Below are positions 59,328 to 64,000 of a DNA stretch of 64,000 bases, in pieces (within the stretch, counting starts at the first letter, position 1; each line of letters opens with the position of its first letter). This DNA is from Erwinia sp. SLM-02 (lineage in GTDB: Bacteria > Pseudomonadota > Gammaproteobacteria > Enterobacterales > Enterobacteriaceae). The stretch is taken from NCBI RefSeq assembly GCF_037450285.1, contig NZ_JAQISN010000007.1, positions 1 to 64,000 on the forward strand. Direction: 5' to 3'. The notes under the pieces are model-generated. The model worked only from the letters and a program-made list of their open reading frames with translations. It ran no database searches and was not told the origin of the DNA. A program made the translations under genes and the position numbers.

Positions 59328-59492
59328 ATGCTGGACGTGTATACGCTGAATGAAAACGTATTTCTCAGCAAAATTTTATCCATGATAAAAAAGCGGGATT
59401 ACAGCAGTGTCTGTAACGCGGCTAGGAAAGGGGAACACCCGATCGTGCTGCTATCATCGAAATTTATGACAATACTCGCGTCGCCGATGTGA
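59328..59492 (+). pseudogene. Possible decayed or orphan small reading frame
   Basis: In the 551-bp glpT-yehS gap, a 54-codon ATG frame starts MLDVYTLNENVFLSKILSMI. Near 59456 the reading could pass into another frame that stays open to about 59558 (…YDNTRVADVNDVDGTIIRQI…). Together they loosely recall the receiver-like half of an enterobacterial LuxR-type regulator with a frameshift. Alternatively this is a small intact gene, or chance. No good ribosome site. The remainder of the gap shows the CRP and GlpR candidates and AT-rich sequence. Confidence 0.25.
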
Positions 59493-59620
59493 ATGACGTT
59501 GACGGGACGATCATCCGACAGATACTGGAGTTTTCAGGAAAGTTGAGGGGATCATAATTTAATAATTTTAATAAATTAACGCCTGAGACAGACGTTAATC
59601 GATTGAATTAAATTAAATAT

Positions 59621-60091
59621 TTATTTTTTAGCCGGACGTATTTTCATCGCGAGGCCTTTCAGAAAATTGCGCAGGATCTGATCGCCACATTCGCGATAGT
59701 TTTTGTGACCCGGCTTGCGGAAGATGGCGCCAATTTCGGATTGTCCTACCGCAAAATCGGCGCTTTTCAGCAGTTCAATAATATCGGTTGTTTTTAAATC
59801 GAAGGCCACGCGCAGCTTTTTCATGATGATATTGTTGGTCATCTTGCGCTCAATTGAAGGTACCGGCGCTTCTTCACTTTTTCCACGGCGTTCAAAAATC
59901 AGACCGTTAAGAAAATAACCCATAACGACATCCGGGCAAGGGCGGTAACCTGGCTCATCTTCTTTTTTCAGGAAGCTGTGCACTTCGGCTTCGGCTACTT
60001 CGCTCTCTGCCAGCGCCAGAATGCTCACCACTTTTGCATCGCTCAGATCCAGCATGTAACGCACGCTGCGCAGGACATCATTATTCGTCAT
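59621..60091 (-). CDS. yehS: DUF1456 family protein YehS
   Basis: A 156-residue DUF1456 protein, the same length as E. coli YehS. It has two similar halves, each with an (L/V)R(S/V)xxxxxDL-type helix set; NDVLRSVRYMLDL and PDVVMGYFLNGLIFERRGK in the first, NNIIMKKLRVAFDLKTTDI and NFRECGDQ-like NYRECGDQILRNFLKGLA in the second. Function unknown. ATG at 60091 after AAGAGAG is preferred to a GTG at 60097. In E. coli yehS is at a different locus. Confidence 0.93.
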   Translation of the reverse strand: MTNNDVLRSVRYMLDLSDAKVVSILALAESEVAEAEVHSFLKKEDEPGYRPCPDVVMGYFLNGLIFERRGKSEEAPVPSIERKMTNNIIMKKLRVAFDLKTTDIIELLKSADFAVGQSEIGAIFRKPGHKNYRECGDQILRNFLKGLAMKIRPAKK

Positions 60092-60157
60092 AAACACTCT
60101 CTTAATTGAAACTATTGCAGTGAGCGCATTATAGAGCCAATTGAGCGGTTAAACAGG

Positions 60158-60181
60158 AAAAACCGCCGGTCTTCGCCGGCG
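60158..60181 (-). terminator. metR terminator
   Basis: The stem CGCCGG/CCGGCG with a 6-nt loop, read on the minus strand just after metR, is followed by GGTTTTTCC. A modest but plausible terminator. Confidence 0.65.
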
Positions 60182-60188
60182 AAATGCG

Positions 60189-61130
60189 TCAGGGATGGGT
60201 AAATGATGTCGGCAAGGGTGTTCCAGGACGTGAGGCATCCCGGACCCGGGGCAAATGATCGCAGGCGTGCTGCCGTGCGGAACGAATAAAGGCTTCCACG
60301 ACCGGCTGACGTTGTTCTCCTTCACGTACCGCGGCGTAAAGCCTGCTCCACAGACCTTCACCGAGCGTTTTGGTGACGATCAGGCCCTGATGTTCAAAAC
60401 TCTCCACCACCCAGTGTGGCAGGGCAGCAATGCCCATCTGTGCGGAAACCATCTGAATTAACAGCAGGGTGTTATCCACGCTTTTCAGCGCCGGGCTGAC
60501 GCCCGCGGGCTGCAGGAAATGGCGCCAGATATCAAGACGCTGGCGCTGTACCGGATAAATGAGCAGCACTTCACTGGCCAGATCTTCCGGCGAAATATGG
60601 TCCACGCTGGCCAGAGGGTGGTCAGGGGCCACCACCAGTCGTACCTCGAAATCAAACATGGGTGAATAGAAGAGGCCGCTGCGCGGCAGAATATCAGAGG
60701 TCAGCACGATATCCAGTTCGCCCTGCTGAAGAGCGGGCTGCGGGTCAAACGTCACGCCGGATTTAAAGTCCATCACCACCTGCGGCCAGCTCTTACGGAA
60801 ATTATTCAGCGCCGGAGTCAGCCACTGAATACAGCTGTGGCATTCAATAGCGATTCTCAACGTGGTCTGGTGCGGCTCATGGCAGGCCTGCAGCGCCTGC
60901 TGAATTTGTGGCAGCACCTGCTCGGCCAGCTGCAGCAGAATATCCCCCTGTGGCGTAAAGCGCAGCGGCTGGCTTTTCCGCACAAACAAACGGAAGCCCA
61001 GCCGCTGTTCCAGATCGCTGAACTGATGGGATAACGCCGACTGCGTTTGATGAAGCTGGGCGGCCGCGGCGGCCAGCGAACCTGAGTTTCGCAGAGCCTG
61101 CAGCGTTCGCAGGTGTTTAAGTTCGATCAT
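60189..61130 (-). CDS. metR: LysR-type methionine regulator MetR
   Basis: A 313-residue LysR-family activator of metE and other met genes with homocysteine as co-effector (E. coli 317). MIELKHLRTLQALRNSGSLAAAA at the N-terminus and QSALSHQFSDLEQRLGFRLF in the recognition helix are typical. Divergent from metE over 122 bp. Confidence 0.95.
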   Translation of the reverse strand: MIELKHLRTLQALRNSGSLAAAAAQLHQTQSALSHQFSDLEQRLGFRLFVRKSQPLRFTPQGDILLQLAEQVLPQIQQALQACHEPHQTTLRIAIECHSCIQWLTPALNNFRKSWPQVVMDFKSGVTFDPQPALQQGELDIVLTSDILPRSGLFYSPMFDFEVRLVVAPDHPLASVDHISPEDLASEVLLIYPVQRQRLDIWRHFLQPAGVSPALKSVDNTLLLIQMVSAQMGIAALPHWVVESFEHQGLIVTKTLGEGLWSRLYAAVREGEQRQPVVEAFIRSARQHACDHLPRVRDASRPGTPLPTSFTHP

Positions 61131-61164
61131 GAGAGTCCTTCACATCGACGGTGAACATATTGCG
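61130..61164. promoter_or_regulatory. Candidate MetR sites
   Basis: TGAGAGTCCTTCA (61130-61142, one mismatch to TGAA-N5-TTCA) and TGAACATATTGCG (61152-61164, two mismatches) lie 22 bp apart between metR and metE, the arrangement seen for tandem MetR sites in E. coli. Confidence 0.5.
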
Positions 61165-61202
61165 CTTGTGGATAATACAGTACCTGCGGATTATAGCGGT
61201 GT

Positions 61203-61218
61203 AAACATCTGGACGTCC
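61203..61218. promoter_or_regulatory. Candidate MetJ met-box pair
   Basis: Adjacent octamers AAACATCT and GGACGTCC each match AGACGTCT at six of eight positions, 35-50 bp upstream of metE. MetJ-SAM represses metE and metR in enterobacteria. Confidence 0.5.
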
Positions 61219-61252
61219 AAATGATAACACCTAAATAAACAGGATACGAATC

Positions 61253-63523
61253 ATGACTATTCAGAACCATACTTTAGGATTTCCCCGCATCGGGCTGCGT
61301 CGCGAACTGAAAAAGGCACAGGAAAGCTACTGGGCTGGCAACAGTACGCAGGAAGAACTGCTGGCCACCGGCCGCGAACTGCGCGCCCGCCACTGGCAGC
61401 AGCAGAAAGATGCCGGGGTGGATCTGCTGCCGGTGGGCGACTTCGCCTGGTACGATCACGTACTGACGACCAGCCTGTTACTGGGCAACGTCCCTGCTCG
61501 CCATCAGAATAAAGACGGCTCTGTAGATCTTGATACCCTGTTCCGGCTTGGCCGGGGCCGCGCGCCGACCGGGGAGCCCGCGGCTGCGGCGGAAATGACC
61601 AAATGGTTTAATACCAACTATCACTACATGGTGCCGGAGTTTGTAAAAGGGCAGCAGTTCAAACTGACCTGGACCCAGCTGCTGGATGAAGTGGATGAAG
61701 CGCTGGCCCTGGGGCATAAAATCAAACCCGTGCTGCTGGGCCCGGTAACTTATCTGTGGCTGGGGAAGGTGAAGGGTGAGCCGTTCGACCGCCTGACGCT
61801 ACTGAACGATATTCTGCCGGTGTATCAGCAGGTTCTCGCCGAGCTGGCGAAGCGGGATATTGAGTGGGTGCAGATTGATGAGCCCGCACTGGCTCTGGAG
61901 CTGACCCCTGAATGGCTGGCGGCATTTAAACCGGCGTATGACGCGTTGCAGGGACACACCAGGCTGCTGTTAACGACCTATTTTGACAGCATCAGCCAGA
62001 ACCTGAAGACGATTACCGCGCTGCCGGTTCAGGGGCTGCACGTGGATCTGGTTCATGGAAAAGATGATATCAACGTACTGAATGACACATTACCGGCTAA
62101 CTGGCTGCTGTCAGTTGGGGTCATTAACGGGCGTAACGTCTGGCGTGCCGATCTCAGCACCTGGTTTGAGCGCCTGCAACCGCTGAGGGCTAAACGCAGG
62201 CAGCTGTGGATTGGGTCATCCTGTTCGCTCCTGCACAGCCCCATCGATTTGAGCGTGGAAACCCGTCTGGATGAAGAAGTAAAAAGCTGGTTCGCTTTTG
62301 CGCTGCAGAAATGTACTGAGCTTTCGCTGTTGAGCCGCGCCCTGAACAACAACGACGCTGCCTCACTGCAGGCCTGGAGCGCCCCCGTCCAGGCTCGCAA
62401 AACATCAACCCGTGTGCACAACGCTGCAGTGGGGCAACGCCTGGCAGCGATCGCCGCCAAAGACAGCCAGCGTCAGAATGGCTATCAGGTTCGTGCCGAA
62501 GCCCAGCGCCAACGTTTTCAGCTGCCGGTATGGCCAACCACCACCATTGGTTCTTTCCCGCAGACTACCGAAATCCGCAGTCTGCGTCTGGACTTCAAGC
62601 AGGGACGCCTGGACGGTTCCCGTTATCGTACCGGCATCGCCGAACACATTAAGCAGGCAATCGTGGAACAGGAGCGTCTGGGCCTTGATGTACTGGTCCA
62701 TGGTGAAGCCGAACGTAACGACATGGTGGAATACTTTGGCGAAAACCTCGACGGTTTTATCTTCACGCAAAACGGCTGGGTGCAGAGCTACGGCTCACGC
62801 TGTGTGAAGCCGCCGATCGTTATTGGTGACGTCAGCCGTCCGCAGGCGATCACGGTGGAGTGGGCGAAGTATGCCCAGTCGCTGACCGACAAGCCGGTAA
62901 AAGGCATGCTCACCGGCCCGGTAACTATCCTCTGCTGGTCATTCCCGCGTGAAGATGTCTCACGTGAAACCATTGCTAAGCAGATTGCACTGGCGCTGCG
63001 TGATGAAGTGGCGGATCTGGAAAAAGCGGGTATCGGTATTATTCAGATTGATGAGCCGGCCCTGCGTGAAGGTCTGCCGCTGCATAAGTCAGACTGGGCT
63101 GCCTATCTGGAATGGGCGGTGGATGCGTTTCGCCTGAATGCTGCCGTGGCGCGGGATGACACGCAGATCCACACTCATATGTGCTACTGCGAGTTCAATG
63201 ACATTATGGATTCTATTGCGGCACTGGATGCGGATGTCATCACTATCGAAACCTCACGTTCCGATATGGAGCTGCTGGAGTCCTTTGAAGAGTTCGAATA
63301 CCCCAATGAGATCGGCCCGGGCGTTTACGACATCCACTCGCCGAACGTACCGAGCGTTGAGTGGATGGAAGCTCTGCTGCTGAAAGCCGCGCAGCGTATT
63401 CCCTCCGAACGTCTGTGGGTCAATCCGGACTGCGGCCTGAAAACCCGCGGCTGGAGTGAAACCCGGCAGGCGCTGGAAAACATGGTAAAAGCGGCGCAGA
63501 ACCTGCGTAAGGCAAAAGCGTAA
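61253..63523 (+). CDS. metE: Cobalamin-independent methionine synthase MetE
   Basis: A 756-residue zinc enzyme (E. coli 753) transferring the methyl group from 5-methyl-tetrahydropteroyl-triglutamate to homocysteine. N-terminal barrel starting HTLGFPRIGLRRELKKA; linker; C-terminal catalytic barrel from TTIGSFPQT, with zinc ligands His and Cys in HTHMCYCEFND and Cys in NPDCGLKTRGW. AGGAT-like ribosome site. Divergent from metR and ended by a GC hairpin. Confidence 0.97.
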   Translation: MTIQNHTLGFPRIGLRRELKKAQESYWAGNSTQEELLATGRELRARHWQQQKDAGVDLLPVGDFAWYDHVLTTSLLLGNVPARHQNKDGSVDLDTLFRLGRGRAPTGEPAAAAEMTKWFNTNYHYMVPEFVKGQQFKLTWTQLLDEVDEALALGHKIKPVLLGPVTYLWLGKVKGEPFDRLTLLNDILPVYQQVLAELAKRDIEWVQIDEPALALELTPEWLAAFKPAYDALQGHTRLLLTTYFDSISQNLKTITALPVQGLHVDLVHGKDDINVLNDTLPANWLLSVGVINGRNVWRADLSTWFERLQPLRAKRRQLWIGSSCSLLHSPIDLSVETRLDEEVKSWFAFALQKCTELSLLSRALNNNDAASLQAWSAPVQARKTSTRVHNAAVGQRLAAIAAKDSQRQNGYQVRAEAQRQRFQLPVWPTTTIGSFPQTTEIRSLRLDFKQGRLDGSRYRTGIAEHIKQAIVEQERLGLDVLVHGEAERNDMVEYFGENLDGFIFTQNGWVQSYGSRCVKPPIVIGDVSRPQAITVEWAKYAQSLTDKPVKGMLTGPVTILCWSFPREDVSRETIAKQIALALRDEVADLEKAGIGIIQIDEPALREGLPLHKSDWAAYLEWAVDAFRLNAAVARDDTQIHTHMCYCEFNDIMDSIAALDADVITIETSRSDMELLESFEEFEYPNEIGPGVYDIHSPNVPSVEWMEALLLKAAQRIPSERLWVNPDCGLKTRGWSETRQALENMVKAAQNLRKAKA

Positions 63524-63561
63524 TTATCCGTTTGGTGTCATGGTGTTGTGTGCTGATGATT

Positions 63562-63586
63562 GGGGCGCTGCGCGCCCCGTTTTCTT
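63562..63586. terminator. metE terminator, shared with dlhH
   Basis: The stem GGGGCGC/GCGCCCC with a 3-nt loop is followed by GTTTTCTT. It overlaps the last codons of the convergent dlhH and lies 38 nt after metE. Confidence 0.7.
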
Positions 63587-64000
63587 AGGCTTTTGCCGCC
63601 ACGCCATGCTGGGCAAACCACGCCAGCATGCGCTGCCAGCCGTCGGTAGCCGACTCTGCGTGATAGCTGGGTCGATAGTCGGCGTTGAACGCGTGACCGG
63701 CATCCGGATAGACGATAATCTCGGCATGAGCATTGGCCGCACGCAGCGCCTGGCGCATCGTCTCAACCGTATCTAACGGGATCCCATCATCTTTCGCACC
63801 GTAAAGGCCTAATACCGGAGCGTTCAGATCGACCGCAATGTCCACCGGCTGTTTTTGCTGCTTCATGGTTTTTTCACCGACCAGCTTGCCATACCATGCC
63901 ACGGCGGCTTTCAGCTGAGGGTTGTGCGCGGCATAAAGCCAGGTAATGCGTCCGCCCCAGCAAAAACCGGTAATGGCCATATTGCGCATATCGCCGTCAT
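63585..64000 (-). CDS. dlhH: Dienelactone hydrolase family protein DlhH (partial)
   Basis: The C-terminal 138 or so residues of an alpha/beta hydrolase; the N-terminal half lies beyond the right edge. The nucleophile elbow ITGFCWGGRITWLYAAHNP carries the Cys nucleophile of dienelactone hydrolases, followed by Asp in YGAKDDGIP and His in YPDAGHAFNADYRPSYH. It matches E. coli YsgA/DlhH closely and occupies the same place after metE. Physiological substrate unknown. Confidence 0.93.
   Translation of the reverse strand, partial: DGDMRNMAITGFCWGGRITWLYAAHNPQLKAAVAWYGKLVGEKTMKQQKQPVDIAVDLNAPVLGLYGAKDDGIPLDTVETMRQALRAANAHAEIIVYPDAGHAFNADYRPSYHAESATDGWQRMLAWFAQHGVAAKA

Overview
The window is a chromosomal segment of a gamma-proteobacterium of the order Enterobacterales. 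Gene order follows the classic E. coli/Salmonella backbone from aspT-trpT to metE-dlhH almost without interruption, and most proteins are near the E. coli length. Several departures from E. coli order (no rffGH in the enterobacterial common antigen locus; no yifK, cyaY, rhtC or yigM at their usual places; abrB and glpT in new places) suggest a relative such as Erwinia or Pantoea (Erwiniaceae). That family assignment is inference from memory of gene content, not a computed phylogeny.

Layout. 50-250: tRNA-Asp and tRNA-Trp, probably the distal end of an rRNA operon lying to the left. 378-3213: hdfR, maoP, comM. 3481-12617: the complete isoleucine/valine block, with ilvL leader and attenuator, ilvX, intact ilvG, ilvM, ilvE, ilvD, ilvA, then ilvY divergent from ilvC. 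12678-20190: ppiC, rep, gppA-rhlB, trxA, rho. 20364-31272: enterobacterial common antigen (ECA) operon wecA-wzzE-wecB-wecC-wecD-wecE-wzxE-wecF-wzyE-wecG, tightly packed. 31401-32071: tRNA operon Arg-His-Leu-Pro with the proline gene duplicated. 32287-32720: the small RNA GlmZ with a sigma-54 promoter and three GlrR-type sites. 32816-36890: hemCDXY (minus strand), divergent from cyaA. 39850-46684: lptM, dapF, yigA, xerC, yigB, uvrD (LexA box), corL leader, corA. 46816-55070: abrB, rarD, yigI, pldA, recQ, rhtB, pldB, yigL.

55071-57720 is the one clearly accessory region. It is AT-rich and carries a lone winged-helix protein, a divergent ToxR/CadC/MarT-like transmembrane regulator and a coupled FidL-like single-pass membrane protein. 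It sits where E. coli has yigM. It is followed by glpT, a 550-bp gap with candidate GlpR and CRP sites and possible decayed coding sequence, yehS, and the metR/metE pair. dlhH runs off the right edge.

How the genes work together. The ilv genes convert threonine and pyruvate into branched-chain amino acids under leader-peptide attenuation (ilvL) and acetolactate-responsive activation (IlvY on ilvC). The wec genes build and flip the ECA trisaccharide on undecaprenyl phosphate, but dTDP-glucose supply (RffG/RffH functions) must come from elsewhere. hemC and hemD feed tetrapyrrole synthesis. GlmZ links amino-sugar status to glmS translation. metR/metE form the methionine module. I see no CRISPR array, insertion sequence or prophage. 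The most unusual content is the MarT/FidL-type regulator island; I cannot identify a target operon for it within the window.
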